Origin: UBA6170 sp942491385
GTDB lineage: Bacteria; Chloroflexota; Anaerolineae; Anaerolineales; Anaerolineaceae
Direction: 5' to 3'
NCBI GenBank assembly: GCA_942491385.1
Contig: CALOAF010000011.1
Location: 142,234-206,233, forward strand
DNA: 64,000 nt
This document shows positions 33,958 to 43,233 of the stretch, piece after piece. Under the pieces are notes generated by a model that worked only from the letters and a program-made list of their open reading frames with translations, was not told the origin of the DNA and searched no databases. The position numbers were made by a program, and so were the translations under genes. Positions within the stretch are counted from its first letter, which is position 1, and the number at the start of each line of letters is the position of its first letter.

Positions 33958-35259
33958 TTATCTTCGTTGGCGACCACCAGATAACATTTGGGAAACATTG
34001 GCTCCAAACACTTCAGGTCCCAGTTTAAACCCACTCTGTTCAAGCCGTGGAGTGAAGAATGGTCGAATGCCTGTCGGTTTAAGCTCGCCTATCACTTTTC
34101 CATCTGGTGTGGTTCCAGTTTTTTCGAACTTGAATATATCTGTCATTACAATCGTTTGACCTTCCATTCCTGAAACTTCGGTGATGGAGGTTATTTTTCT
34201 GGTACCATCTGTCAATCTGGATTGTTGAACAATCAGATCCAATGCACTGGCAACTTGCTCACGAATGACCCCAACCGGTAATTCCACGCCAGCCATTAAA
34301 CACAATGTCTCCAACCTGGAAAGCGCGTCGCGCGGAGAATTGGCATGTAGGGTTGTCAAAGAGCCATCATGACCAGTGTTCATGGCTTGTAACATATCCA
34401 GTGCTTCACCTCCTCTGACCTCACCAACGATAATGCGGTCTGGACGCATTCGTAATGAATTGCGCACCAAATCACGTATCGAGACTTGAAATTTACCTTC
34501 AATATCGGGAGATTTTGTTTCCATGCGCACGACATGGTCCTGTTGTAATTGAAGCTCAGCTGCATCCTCAATGGTAACGATTCTTTCTTTGGATGGAATA
34601 AAACCCGATAATACATTCAAAAGCGTAGTTTTGCCAGATCCGGTACCACCAGATACCATAATATTTAACCGGGATACAACACATGCCTCTAAAAATGTAG
34701 CCATGTTTCTGGTAATAGAACCCAATTCGATCAGTTGGTCAACGGACAATCTTCCTTTTTCAAATTTTCGAATTGTAATTGTCGGGCCGTCGATTGCCAC
34801 AGGTGGAATGACTGCGTTTACCCGGGAACCGTCTGGTAAGCGGGCGTCAACGGTTGGTGAATCCGAATCAATTCTTCGTCCAAGAGGTAAAATGATCTTA
34901 TCAATAATTCTGAGAACTTCATTATCATCTTCGAATTTGATTCCGGTTTTCATCAATTTTCCGTTTTGTTCAATATAGATGGCATTTGAGCCGTTTACCA
35001 TCACTTCACTGATCGTATTATCTTCCAGTAAGGATTGAAGTGGACCAAAGCCTAAAATATCGTCCAATACTTCCTTGAATAATTGCGCTTGAATTGTTTG
35101 AGGCAATTTCAGGTTCAGGGACTGATAAGCAAGTTTCAGTGTGTTTCTTACAAATTCATCTCTTTCACGATAGATAGGGCGTTTGCTCTCCAGCTCTCTG
35201 TCAATCATCGTCAGAATATGTTGTTTTAGTTTCATGAAATCAGTTGGGTTCATTGACAT
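33958..35259 (-). CDS. cpaF: CpaF/TadA-type secretion ATPase
   Basis: A 433-residue type II/IV secretion-family ATPase, which in Tad pilus systems powers pilus assembly. Visible parts are an N-terminal helical domain, DILGFGPLQSLLEDNTISEVMVNG, Walker A GGTGSGKTTLL near residue 208, the Asp box RIVTIEDAAELQL, and Walker B RPDRIIVGEVRGGEALDMLQAMNTGHDGSLTTLHANS. No other tad genes (pilin, TadB/C, CpaB) are in the window. It is the last gene of the ten-gene operon with the kinases and ParAB. Confidence 0.9.
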   Translation of the reverse strand: MSMNPTDFMKLKQHILTMIDRELESKRPIYRERDEFVRNTLKLAYQSLNLKLPQTIQAQLFKEVLDDILGFGPLQSLLEDNTISEVMVNGSNAIYIEQNGKLMKTGIKFEDDNEVLRIIDKIILPLGRRIDSDSPTVDARLPDGSRVNAVIPPVAIDGPTITIRKFEKGRLSVDQLIELGSITRNMATFLEACVVSRLNIMVSGGTGSGKTTLLNVLSGFIPSKERIVTIEDAAELQLQQDHVVRMETKSPDIEGKFQVSIRDLVRNSLRMRPDRIIVGEVRGGEALDMLQAMNTGHDGSLTTLHANSPRDALSRLETLCLMAGVELPVGVIREQVASALDLIVQQSRLTDGTRKITSITEVSGMEGQTIVMTDIFKFEKTGTTPDGKVIGELKPTGIRPFFTPRLEQSGFKLGPEVFGANVSQMLSGGRQRR

Positions 35260-35266
35260 TTCACCA

Positions 35267-35554
35267 TTATTTCTCGATTATTTCATTAGTAGGTAAGATC
35301 CAGATAATTTGATCAATATTAATCGCCAAAAAATTCGTTTTATAAAGAACTTTTTCATCAACATCCAAAATTTCTGCGTTGGTTAAGGCTAAAAAATGAT
35401 TGCTTTCATTGATTTCGTCCAATAATCGCAGGTCTATTTGAACATGAAGTTCACCTTTTATCATTTGTGTTGTTGTTTGAACGAAAACTTCATTTTGATC
35501 TTTGGTAATTTTGGGTGTAAATATCTTTCCTTTTTCTTCAAATTGGGTTTCCAT
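35267..35554 (-). CDS. Small hypothetical protein between CpaF and response-regulator genes
   Basis: 95 residues, no recognised family. The chain alternates short beta-like hydrophobic strands (VQIDLRLLDEIN, FLALTNAEILD, FLAINIDQIIWILP) with acidic turns and looks like a small beta-rich domain. There are no cysteines or signal peptide. Close spacing (7 bases to CpaF, 11 from the response regulator) supports it as a real operon gene, possibly a partner of CpaF or the regulator. Confidence 0.6.
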   Translation of the reverse strand: METQFEEKGKIFTPKITKDQNEVFVQTTTQMIKGELHVQIDLRLLDEINESNHFLALTNAEILDVDEKVLYKTNFLAINIDQIIWILPTNEIIEK

Positions 35555-35565
35555 TTTTCCTCTTT

Positions 35566-36273
35566 TTATTTAGAAGTGTCATTCGGCGGCATAAGATACC
35601 CAAGACCTGATCGTGTGACAATGTGAACGGGATTGTGAGGATCCTTTTCTATTTTTTGTCGTAATCTGGCAATACTAACCCAAAGAATCTCTTTATCCTG
35701 ACGGTATTGTGGCCCCCAAATAGCGGATAACAGTTCCTCGGATGATAAAACTTTACCCACATTATGGGCAAATTGTATTAACAATTTGTATTCGGTCGCG
35801 GACAAGTAAATTGGTGATTCTTCCCGCCAGATTTCAGCTCTTGCCAAATCAATTTTCAAATCTCCGTTCTCGAAAAACCGGGTAGCCTTGGAAGTTTCGG
35901 ATGTCTGTGAGCGCCGTAACACAGAGCGAACCCGAGCGATAAGTTCTGTAGCAGAAAATGGTTTTGCGACGTAATCATCAGCCCCTGAATCGAGACCCTT
36001 CACACGATCTCTTTCTTCGTTTTTGCCAGTCAACATAATGACGGGAATATCACTGAATTGACGAATACGCTCCAGAGTAGAAAAACCATCCAATTTTGGC
36101 ATCATCACATCCAGAATGACCAGGTCTGGGTGTTTCTTTGAGACCAGATCAAGACACTCTTCCCCATTTGTTGCCGTGATGACTTCGTACCCTTCAGTAC
36201 CCAGATTAATTTCAAGCAGGTGTCGATAAAGTTTTTCATCATCCACTACTAATATTTTTGTACCTTTTGTCAT
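35566..36273 (-). CDS. OmpR-family response regulator
   Basis: 235 residues. The receiver domain has the acidic pair D11-D12, the phospho-acceptor D55 in VILDVMMPKLDG, the threonine in IPVIMLTGKNE and the lysine in DDYVAKPF. A winged-helix DNA-binding domain follows at about 135-230 with YLSATEYKLLIQFAHNVGKVLSSEELL and VSIARLRQKIE. It should be phosphorylated by one or both of the kinases encoded just upstream (36298 and 37487). Confidence 0.93.
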   Translation of the reverse strand: MTKGTKILVVDDEKLYRHLLEINLGTEGYEVITATNGEECLDLVSKKHPDLVILDVMMPKLDGFSTLERIRQFSDIPVIMLTGKNEERDRVKGLDSGADDYVAKPFSATELIARVRSVLRRSQTSETSKATRFFENGDLKIDLARAEIWREESPIYLSATEYKLLIQFAHNVGKVLSSEELLSAIWGPQYRQDKEILWVSIARLRQKIEKDPHNPVHIVTRSGLGYLMPPNDTSK

Positions 36274-36297
36274 AAGAACCTCCGGGTTGTAAGAAAT

Positions 36298-37494
36298 CTA
36301 AATATCATTAAACGGTAGAAAGACATGGATGGTTGTTCCTTTGCCTGGGATCGATGTAGCTTTGATGTTTCCTTGATGTGCTTCAATAATCTTTCTGCAA
36401 ATAAATAATCCTAAGCCTGAACCACGTGTATCTTGCGAATGTACTTCAGAGCGATAAAATCTATCGAAAACTTTTTCCAGGTCTTTCGTAGGGATACCAG
36501 GACCTGTGTCTTTCACATCGACTGTAATGCCGTGCGATTCTCTGTAAACTCTAAATAGCAATGGTTTTCCTGAGGCATATTTATCTGCGTTCGACACCAG
36601 GTTGTCAAACACCTGTTTTAAGCGCCGAGGATCTCCTTGCAAGGTAGGCAATTCCTGACGAATATCCAGATTAATTTGAATATCGGGATGATGCACACTG
36701 GCATGAGAAATCACATCCTTAAGCAAGGCGTCGATCCGTAATAGTTGCTTATTCAATGTCGCATTCCCTGATTGCAAGCGAGAAGAATCCAAAAGATTGT
36801 CTATCAAGTCTTTTAATCGATCCGTCTCCTGATCAATAATTTGTAAAAATTCCTTTTGATCTGCGTTACTCCAACTGGTGTCCTGGCGCAATAGTGTGGT
36901 TGTATACCCTTTGATAAAGCCAATCGGGTTCTTTAATTCATGTGAAAGGGTTGAAATAAAATCATCCTGAATTTGCAATGTTTGGATATGTTCCTGTAAC
37001 TGATTGATCATGGATTCGCGTTCTTGGCGCAGAATCATGGATGAAATTTGTGAAGCCATAAATTCAGCGAACTTAATATGATCTTTTGTAAAGACAGGTG
37101 TTCCAAAGCGAATGATTGTCACAACGCCCAATCCGGCTTTATCGACATGCAGGGGAAGAGCCAGAATATGAGGTCTTTTCAGGCGATCATTTTCATCTTC
37201 AGCAGGTTCGGACAATATCGTTCGATTTTTCTCGATTACTTCCTGGATAGCGCTTTCACCCCAGGCTACATCTGCTTCTTTGGTTTTTCCCCGACCGGTG
37301 GCGCGGGCGTAAACTACTTCTAAATCAGAATGAGATTCATTGTACAGAAATACAGCCAGATTATCAAAAATGAAATACGGTCTGATTTCGCTGCAAACGA
37401 CATCCAGAGCTTGTTTCCAATTGGAAGATTCCCAGCAAATTTTGCTTAATGTATAGAGGGTATCTGTTTTTATGGGTAATAAAGGCTCAATCAT
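36298..37494 (-). CDS. GAF-domain sensor histidine kinase (soluble)
   Basis: 398 residues with no transmembrane helix. A GAF-like sensor lies at about 20-165. The dimerisation helix has the H-box FISTLSHELKNPIGFIKGYTT with the phospho-histidine. The ATPase part shows the N-box (QVFDNLVSNADKYA), the G1 box (DTGPGIP) and the G2 box (GSGLGLFICRKIIEAH), so the enzyme should be active. It reads a cytoplasmic signal. Its start overlaps the stop of the second kinase by 8 bases, and the response regulator is 24 bases downstream. Confidence 0.92.
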   Translation of the reverse strand: MIEPLLPIKTDTLYTLSKICWESSNWKQALDVVCSEIRPYFIFDNLAVFLYNESHSDLEVVYARATGRGKTKEADVAWGESAIQEVIEKNRTILSEPAEDENDRLKRPHILALPLHVDKAGLGVVTIIRFGTPVFTKDHIKFAEFMASQISSMILRQERESMINQLQEHIQTLQIQDDFISTLSHELKNPIGFIKGYTTTLLRQDTSWSNADQKEFLQIIDQETDRLKDLIDNLLDSSRLQSGNATLNKQLLRIDALLKDVISHASVHHPDIQINLDIRQELPTLQGDPRRLKQVFDNLVSNADKYASGKPLLFRVYRESHGITVDVKDTGPGIPTKDLEKVFDRFYRSEVHSQDTRGSGLGLFICRKIIEAHQGNIKATSIPGKGTTIHVFLPFNDI

Positions 37495-38542
37495 TATTGT
37501 TTTTCAATCTTTTTAATGAAAATTCAAAAGTGCTTCCAATTTCAAAAAGGGAATCTACATTAAGTGTAGCACCATGTGATTCAATTATCTTCTTAGCCAG
37601 TGCAAGTCCCAGGCCAACACCACCAGCTTTCCGGGTTGAGGAGCTGTCTAATTGATGGAATGGTTCAAATATTTCATGGATTCGATCCTTTTGAATCCCA
37701 ATCCCATTATCTTTGACCTTCAGGTTGACAGTTTCATCTTCTATCAAAATAGAAATCTCAATTGTCGAACCTTTTTTTGAAAATTTTATGGCATTATCAA
37801 TTAACTGGTTGATTACCCAGGCTATTTTCTTTTGATCTGCATTTACGAGAACAGATTTTGTTTCCGGGATAATTTCAAGGTTGAATTGGTTTTTGATGTG
37901 TGTGTGTTGGGAATTTGTGATGATTTCCTGTGTAACCAGCAATAAATCAAAATCAGCGGGGGAGATTATGACCTGCTCATGTTCCGCAAATGTAAACAGG
38001 ATCAGATCTTCAATTAATCTTTCCAGCCGATTGGTTGCTTTCCCCATAATTTCTAATACTTGTTTTTGATCATCAGATAAAGGTCCCAGATCATTTGACA
38101 CCAACAAATCCAGATAGCCTTTTATGTGGGTTAAGGGGGTCCTTAATTCATGTGAAATATTGGAAATAAAATTATTTTTGAGCAGGTTTAATTCATTGAT
38201 TTTATTAAGGGCATCCTGCAGTTCAGCAGTTCGTTGTTGCACTCGATATTCCAACTGGCGGTTACTCTGTTCGAGTGCATCTCGAAAGCGAATCAATTGC
38301 TCGGTGATGGCTTCATCCAGTGTATCCTGGTCAATCAAATTCATCTCTACCAGGATTTTTCCAAGAGGAATTTCTTCACCATCTTTAGTCTTTTCTAATT
38401 GGGTGAATAAAGCTTTGTTCAAGTCCGGTAAGGTGATAATTTTCTTTTGTACTAAATATTCACCGATTCTGGGTACCAATATTTCAGGCGAAACAATTTT
38501 CTTTTTGGAAGCTATCAAAATTCGCCATCCTTCCAGACCCAT
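37487..38542 (-). CDS. Histidine kinase with N-terminal MshEN-like domain
   Basis: 351 residues, soluble. Residues about 20-90 (PRIGEYLVQKKIITLPDLNKAL, then LGKILVEMNLIDQDTLDEAI) match the repeated pattern of MshEN (GspE N-terminal) domains, some of which bind c-di-GMP. A coiled coil (EQSNRQLEYRVQQRTAELQ) leads to the H-box NFISNISHELRTPLTHIKGYLDLL and a full ATPase domain (NQLIDNAIKFS, DNGIGI, GVGLGLALAKKIIESHG). The ATG at 38542 overlaps the amidohydrolase by 28 bases; TTG 38518 with a 4-base TTGA overlap is a good alternative start. Confidence 0.88.
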   Translation of the reverse strand: MGLEGWRILIASKKKIVSPEILVPRIGEYLVQKKIITLPDLNKALFTQLEKTKDGEEIPLGKILVEMNLIDQDTLDEAITEQLIRFRDALEQSNRQLEYRVQQRTAELQDALNKINELNLLKNNFISNISHELRTPLTHIKGYLDLLVSNDLGPLSDDQKQVLEIMGKATNRLERLIEDLILFTFAEHEQVIISPADFDLLLVTQEIITNSQHTHIKNQFNLEIIPETKSVLVNADQKKIAWVINQLIDNAIKFSKKGSTIEISILIEDETVNLKVKDNGIGIQKDRIHEIFEPFHQLDSSSTRKAGGVGLGLALAKKIIESHGATLNVDSLFEIGSTFEFSLKRLKNNND

Positions 38543-40101
38543 TCCCCGTTCACCATGGTAGCTAGTGGCAATAGATCGATGAATGATTGCGGGTTTATTT
38601 CAAATGGGTCAACCGGTAAAACAATTAAATCAGCGAATTTACCAGCAGAAATATTGCCGATTTTGTCATCCCAGTAAGAAACGATAGCAGGGTTAATGGT
38701 ATAGGCCGCCAGGGCTTGCTGCAATGAAATTTTTTCTTTCGGGTACCAGCTTTTGTTGGCTGGTTGATCGAATTTGGATCTCGTTAGGGCTGCATAGATT
38801 CCTAAAAATGGATTGAAAGATTCAACCGGAGCATCAGACCCAAATATCAGTCTGGTACCACTCTGAATCAGGCTATTGAAAGCATAGGCGTAGCGAGATC
38901 TCTCGCCCCACAAATTGTCCGCCATCTCCATATCGGATACCAGATGAATTGGTTGCATGGAAGCAACTATATGTTGGGGGGCTAATCTGATGATATCTTC
39001 CTCGGCTAGAACCTGAACATGTTCGATGCGGTGGTGTAAAGCCAGATTGGGATAATGATGTTCGAGTTGTCTGATTTCAGAATATGCATTGACTACAATG
39101 CGGTTGGACAGATCTCCAATAGCATGGATAGCCAGAGAGAGGCCGTTTTCAATCGCCATTTTTCCATAATGGACAATTTCGGCTTGTGATAGCATCAACA
39201 TACCTGAATTATCCGGATCGTTAGCATAGGGTTCCAACATGGCAGCAGTTTGCGTGCCAAGCGCACCATCTGCAAAAAGTTTAACAGGACCGACACGAAT
39301 GAAATCAGAGCCAAAGCCAGATCGCAACCCTGTTTGAATAGCGGCTTCCAGATTTAGTAGTGGTATGCTCTTTAGAATTCGCAATCTCAATTTATTTTGC
39401 TCGTCTAATTGTTGTAGCGCTGAAAAGCATTCTGAACCATCAAAATCATGAATGGCAGTGATGCCCACCTTCCATAATTCTTTTTGGGTTTCGTGCAGGT
39501 TATCCATCAGGGTTTGTCCAGTGTAGACAGGGATAAAATCATCCATCAAGCGCATGGCATATTCAAACAGTAACCCATTTGGATGTCCTTCAGCATCTCT
39601 GCCGATAACACCGTCCAGTGGGTCCGGTGTTTCGCGGGTAATACCTGCCATCGCTAATGCGCGCCTGTTCACCCAGGCTGCATGCAAGGACTTGGCTGTG
39701 ATGTAGACAGGGTGTTCCTCAGAGACTTGATGCAATAAATCGATGGCATCAAATCCATCCGACCATTGATTCTGATTCCAACCGTGTCCCATAATCCAAT
39801 TGCCCGGTGGGGTTATCGCTGCTCTGGCACGCAAGCGCTGATAACATTCCTGGATATCATCGGTTTCACAATTCACCAGGCTGAGGCTTCTACCCGTTTG
39901 CTGGAAGTGAATGTGAGCATCGGTAAGACCGGGTAAGATAGTTTTCCCATGCATATCCAGGATTTCAGTATTTCTATCAGCCAATGACATAATGTCAGCA
40001 TTTTTGCCAACTGCAATAATTTTCCCATCCTGGATGGCTAACGCTTCAGATCGTGTAAATAGATTCGTCTCAAAAATTTTCGCGTTCTGGAGAATTAACA
40101 T
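38515..40101 (-). CDS. Amidohydrolase family protein (YtcJ-like, amidohydrolase 3)
   Basis: 528 residues. Composite small beta domain at both ends (MLILQNAKIF..., GKFADLIVLPVDPFE) and a metal-dependent TIM barrel between. The metal HxH is DAHIHFQQTG near residue 62; LALHHRIEHVQV and LIFGSDAPVESFNPF give the later histidine and aspartate ligands. It would hydrolyse an amide or ester; substrate unknown. It lies 6 bases after parB. Confidence 0.88.
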   Translation of the reverse strand: MLILQNAKIFETNLFTRSEALAIQDGKIIAVGKNADIMSLADRNTEILDMHGKTILPGLTDAHIHFQQTGRSLSLVNCETDDIQECYQRLRARAAITPPGNWIMGHGWNQNQWSDGFDAIDLLHQVSEEHPVYITAKSLHAAWVNRRALAMAGITRETPDPLDGVIGRDAEGHPNGLLFEYAMRLMDDFIPVYTGQTLMDNLHETQKELWKVGITAIHDFDGSECFSALQQLDEQNKLRLRILKSIPLLNLEAAIQTGLRSGFGSDFIRVGPVKLFADGALGTQTAAMLEPYANDPDNSGMLMLSQAEIVHYGKMAIENGLSLAIHAIGDLSNRIVVNAYSEIRQLEHHYPNLALHHRIEHVQVLAEEDIIRLAPQHIVASMQPIHLVSDMEMADNLWGERSRYAYAFNSLIQSGTRLIFGSDAPVESFNPFLGIYAALTRSKFDQPANKSWYPKEKISLQQALAAYTINPAIVSYWDDKIGNISAGKFADLIVLPVDPFEINPQSFIDLLPLATMVNGEWVWKDGEF

Positions 40102-40107
40102 AAAAAA

Positions 40108-40968
40108 TTAATCCTCAATAAAGCGGTCTATTAACGAGTTGAGTTCCTCAGTTGAATAATAATGAATAATTAATTTTCCTTTTTCCCCCCGATGATCCAG
40201 ATTAACCCGCATACCTATCTTTTCTTGAAAGCGTTCTTCTAGCGCTTTGATTTCAGGATCAATGGTTTTTATGTAAGTTTTTGTTTCCCGATCTCCAGAG
40301 TACTTTTTCACCAATTCTTCCGTTTGTCGCACGGAGTAATTATTTTTGATGACGATATCCAAGACTGCTGATTGGGCTTGCGGAGTCGCGAGAGCCAAAA
40401 GAGCTCTGGCATGTCCTTCTGAGATCATGTTTTTTCCCAAAGCGATTTTTACTTTTTCTGGTAGTTTTAATAATCGGATGGTATTGGTGACAGATACGCG
40501 GCTTTTCCCAACTCGTTTTGCAATTTCTTCATGGGATAAGTTGAATTCTATGGTTAATTGCTGGTAAGCATCAGCGGTTTCAAGGGGTGATAAGTTTGAG
40601 CGCTGAACATTTTCAATCAACGCCAACTCCAGGTGTTCCTGCTCACTGGCTTGTCTGAAAATAACCGGTACTTTTTGCAATCCGGCTAATTTTGCAGCCC
40701 GTAAGCGCCGTTCCCCGGCAATTAAGAAGAATTCTTCTTTCTCGTTTTCCGGAATCACCAGCAGAGGTTGGATAATGCCAAATTCCCGAATGGATTGGGC
40801 TAATTCCTGCAGTTCTTCATCATCCATGATGGTGCGTGGTTGATGGGGATTAGGGAGAATTCTTTCAATCGGCAATTCGGTTATGGGTGGTAGTCCATCC
40901 GATTTTCCCGTTCTGGCACCCGGTATGAGTGCGTCTAATCCTTTACCTAACCCTGGTCTTTTGGCCAT
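40108..40968 (-). CDS. parB: Chromosome partitioning protein ParB
   Basis: 286 residues. It is a CTP-binding DNA clamp loaded at parS sites. The start MAKRPGLGKGLDALIPG is the classical ParB beginning, with GAGGG just upstream; the ATG 12 bases earlier overlaps the parA stop. The ParB/Srx motif reads NPHQPRT then AGERRLRAAKLAG (about 78-90); the HTH is at about 135-165 (LSHEEIAKRVGKSRVSVTNTIRLL). The C-terminal dimerisation domain is present. I found no parS sequence in this window. Confidence 0.95.
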   Translation of the reverse strand: MAKRPGLGKGLDALIPGARTGKSDGLPPITELPIERILPNPHQPRTIMDDEELQELAQSIREFGIIQPLLVIPENEKEEFFLIAGERRLRAAKLAGLQKVPVIFRQASEQEHLELALIENVQRSNLSPLETADAYQQLTIEFNLSHEEIAKRVGKSRVSVTNTIRLLKLPEKVKIALGKNMISEGHARALLALATPQAQSAVLDIVIKNNYSVRQTEELVKKYSGDRETKTYIKTIDPEIKALEERFQEKIGMRVNLDHRGEKGKLIIHYYSTEELNSLIDRFIED

Positions 40969-40976
40969 ATCAACCC

Positions 40977-41768
40977 TCATTCCTCAATCACTGGAATAAT
41001 TATACCGTCTTGTGCTAATATTTCTTTTGCTAACGCTGCATAAGCTTTGGCCGCTGTTGATTCCGGGGCAAAAGCGGATATCGGAGTCCCATAAGAAGGT
41101 GCTTCTGCCAGGCGGACGCTGCGGGGAATAATTGTCTGGTATACCTGATCTGAAAAGAAGCGTTGGACTTCGTTGACCACATCCAGCGCAAGGCGGGTGC
41201 GACCATCATACATGGTTAAGACAACACCTTTAATTGTTAATTTTGGAAACAAAGAATCCTGGACTTTTTGTATCGTTTGTGTGAGCTGCCCTAAGCCTTC
41301 TAAGGCGAGATATTCACATTGCACGGGGATAATCACACCGGATTCTGCTGCAATGAGACCATTAACTGTCAACAAGGATAATGATGGCGGACAATCGATC
41401 AGAATATAATCGTAACGGTCGGAAATGAGGGCAAGCGCATTTTTTAATAAGTATTCGCGGTTTTCAAGATCAATTAATTCGATCTCAGCGCCAGCCAAAG
41501 AAGGAGAGGATGGCAATAATGATATTTTTAAGCGCGGATTGTGTAAAATATTCGGCGCAATCGGCTGAGCACCAATCAAGACCTCATACGTGCCACTCTT
41601 CACATTTTGTTTTTCAATACCAAGCGAAGAAGTCGCATTTGCCTGGGGATCAAGATCAACCAATAATACCCGTTGACCAAAATACCCTAAATATGCCCCC
41701 AGATTGATGGCTGTAGTTGTTTTTCCTACGCCGCCTTTTTGATTTACCAGAGAAAATATTCTTGCCAT
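40977..41768 (-). CDS. parA: Chromosome partitioning ATPase ParA (Soj)
   Basis: 263 residues of the Walker-type ParA/MinD ATPases that move ParB-parS complexes over the nucleoid. The deviant Walker A is KGGVGKTT at 11-18 with the signature lysine K11. VLLVDLDPQANATSSLG and YDYILIDCPPSLSLL are the Walker A' and B regions. No N-terminal HTH, so it is the chromosomal type. An AGGA precedes the ATG. It pairs with parB directly downstream. Confidence 0.95.
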   Translation of the reverse strand: MARIFSLVNQKGGVGKTTTAINLGAYLGYFGQRVLLVDLDPQANATSSLGIEKQNVKSGTYEVLIGAQPIAPNILHNPRLKISLLPSSPSLAGAEIELIDLENREYLLKNALALISDRYDYILIDCPPSLSLLTVNGLIAAESGVIIPVQCEYLALEGLGQLTQTIQKVQDSLFPKLTIKGVVLTMYDGRTRLALDVVNEVQRFFSDQVYQTIIPRSVRLAEAPSYGTPISAFAPESTAAKAYAALAKEILAQDGIIIPVIEE

Positions 41769-41783
41769 ATGTTCCTGATTACC

Positions 41784-42635
41784 TTAGATTATTTCGATTA
41801 AATTTTCTTGAATTTCCGCGTCTGACGGTGGGCTATCCATGGCTTTGCGAGAAACTGAGTTCGCAGCAATGTAGGTGGCAAACCGGCCGGACGTCCATGG
41901 ATCTTTTGTTTGCGATAGTCTGACGAAGAAAGCAGTAGCGAAAATATCGCCAGCGCCAGTGGCGTCCACTTCTTCTTTTTCTGGGGCACGAAACGTTCGT
42001 ACGTCGCCATTCCAGTAAATTCTAGCGCCACAAGAGCCTTCCGTAATGACCAGTACCCGCATGCCATATACCAGATCAGCAATGATGCTTTCATCAAACT
42101 GAAGATCTTCGATGCTCAGAACGACTGCATCCGCATATTGCAGGTAATGTTTGGCTTCAATGTAATTTTTGAAACCAACTTTTCCTGCCTGATCCCAGGT
42201 GCGATACCAACCTTGCGGTGTAACGCCAACAAATGAATTTGGAAATGCCCTGATAAAAGATGGGTCTACTTCATCGGCTATGGGACCCAGGTGGACAATT
42301 TTGGGAGAGGCCCAGGATTGGGGGATTTGATTGGGATGTAAAATTTCTGCACGGCTGAGAATGCGTTGGTGCCGACCATCTTGGGTGTACTTATTTTCAA
42401 AAACAGTAGAATTTTCGCTGATCGTACTGACAATTTGAATATCCCGCAAATCAGGCAGGATCGCATCTTGCGCATAGGCAGTTAAAATCCCGACACTCAA
42501 TCCAAATGCACGGGCAGTTAATGATGCGTAGGAGGCAGTACCTCCCGGTACATAACCATCAGGAACAACATCCTGAGTGATATGACCAACAACTAAATAG
42601 TCAACAGGTTCTATTGGTTTTAAATAACTAATCAC
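41784..42635 (-). CDS. PfkB-family carbohydrate kinase
   Basis: 283 residues of the ribokinase/PfkB superfamily, which phosphorylates sugars or nucleosides with ATP. The N-terminal YVPGGTASYASLTARAFG gives the first signature, and DATGAGDIFATAFFVRL the second, with its catalytic aspartate. The substrate cannot be read. It lies between a zinc-ribbon gene (2 bases) and parA (15 bases), a setting that gives no metabolic hint. Confidence 0.87.
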   Translation of the reverse strand: MISYLKPIEPVDYLVVGHITQDVVPDGYVPGGTASYASLTARAFGLSVGILTAYAQDAILPDLRDIQIVSTISENSTVFENKYTQDGRHQRILSRAEILHPNQIPQSWASPKIVHLGPIADEVDPSFIRAFPNSFVGVTPQGWYRTWDQAGKVGFKNYIEAKHYLQYADAVVLSIEDLQFDESIIADLVYGMRVLVITEGSCGARIYWNGDVRTFRAPEKEEVDATGAGDIFATAFFVRLSQTKDPWTSGRFATYIAANSVSRKAMDSPPSDAEIQENLIEII

Positions 42636-42637
42636 GT

Positions 42638-43177
42638 TTATGAGACCTCAGTGGATTGTTCCTGACCGTCAAGGTCATCGAACAGATTGGGGGTGAGTGG
42701 GGGCAGTAAATCCTCCAGTGGTGGATTGTCTTTACGCATGCCCGGCACAGTGGTGGCGCAATACGGGCAGATATTCCAGGGTAATTCCATTAATGCTTTG
42801 CAATGATGGCATTTTTTCTTTAATTTTGTCTGGCAATTTGGGCAAACAATCCAATCGGGTTGAATTTTTCGGGAGCAGCCCGGGCAAAGCGGGATATCCT
42901 CAATTGTCTGCAACAGAGCCTCTTCTTCAAGAGATTGCTGGAATTCTTCATCCAGGGTTCTGGCAGGTCGCAAAATGGCATAAATCAGCACTCCAGGCAA
43001 AAATAGCAGGGTTACGATGAGAACAGCCAGGATTCGCGCCATGGGGTCTTTCGAGCGCCTGCGCACATCCCGAATCGTCCAGATGATCAAACTGACCCAC
43101 AAAGTTGCAATAAATGCAGCCGCAAATGCAACGGCAATTAAAATGTAACTATTCATCGCGGATAGATCAAAATTCAT
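42638..43177 (-). CDS. Membrane protein with tandem zinc ribbons
   Basis: 179 residues. Two hydrophobic helices at about 8-32 and 45-66 are followed by a cytoplasmic-looking part with four CxxC pairs (CPGC, CPNC, CHHC, CPYC at about 97-140) forming two double zinc ribbons (DZR-like). The end is acidic and proline-rich. Likely a metal-stabilised protein-binding module at the membrane; function unknown. It is the first gene of the minus-strand operon that includes parAB and the kinases. Confidence 0.8.
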   Translation of the reverse strand: MNFDLSAMNSYILIAVAFAAAFIATLWVSLIIWTIRDVRRRSKDPMARILAVLIVTLLFLPGVLIYAILRPARTLDEEFQQSLEEEALLQTIEDIPLCPGCSRKIQPDWIVCPNCQTKLKKKCHHCKALMELPWNICPYCATTVPGMRKDNPPLEDLLPPLTPNLFDDLDGQEQSTEVS

Positions 43178-43194
43178 AATTTCTCCATCCAGAA

Positions 43195-43203
43195 ATTATA
43201 GCA
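43195..43203 (-). promoter_or_regulatory. Extended -10 promoter of the zinc ribbon-parAB-kinase operon
   Basis: The minus strand reads TGCTATAAT, ending 17 bases before ATG 43177, with GGATGGAG between as ribosome site. The ten genes down to 33958 follow with gaps of at most 24 bases or with overlaps, so this may drive all of them. Confidence 0.55.
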
Positions 43204-43233
43204 TGGATGAGATAATTCACTACGGCGCTTGGC

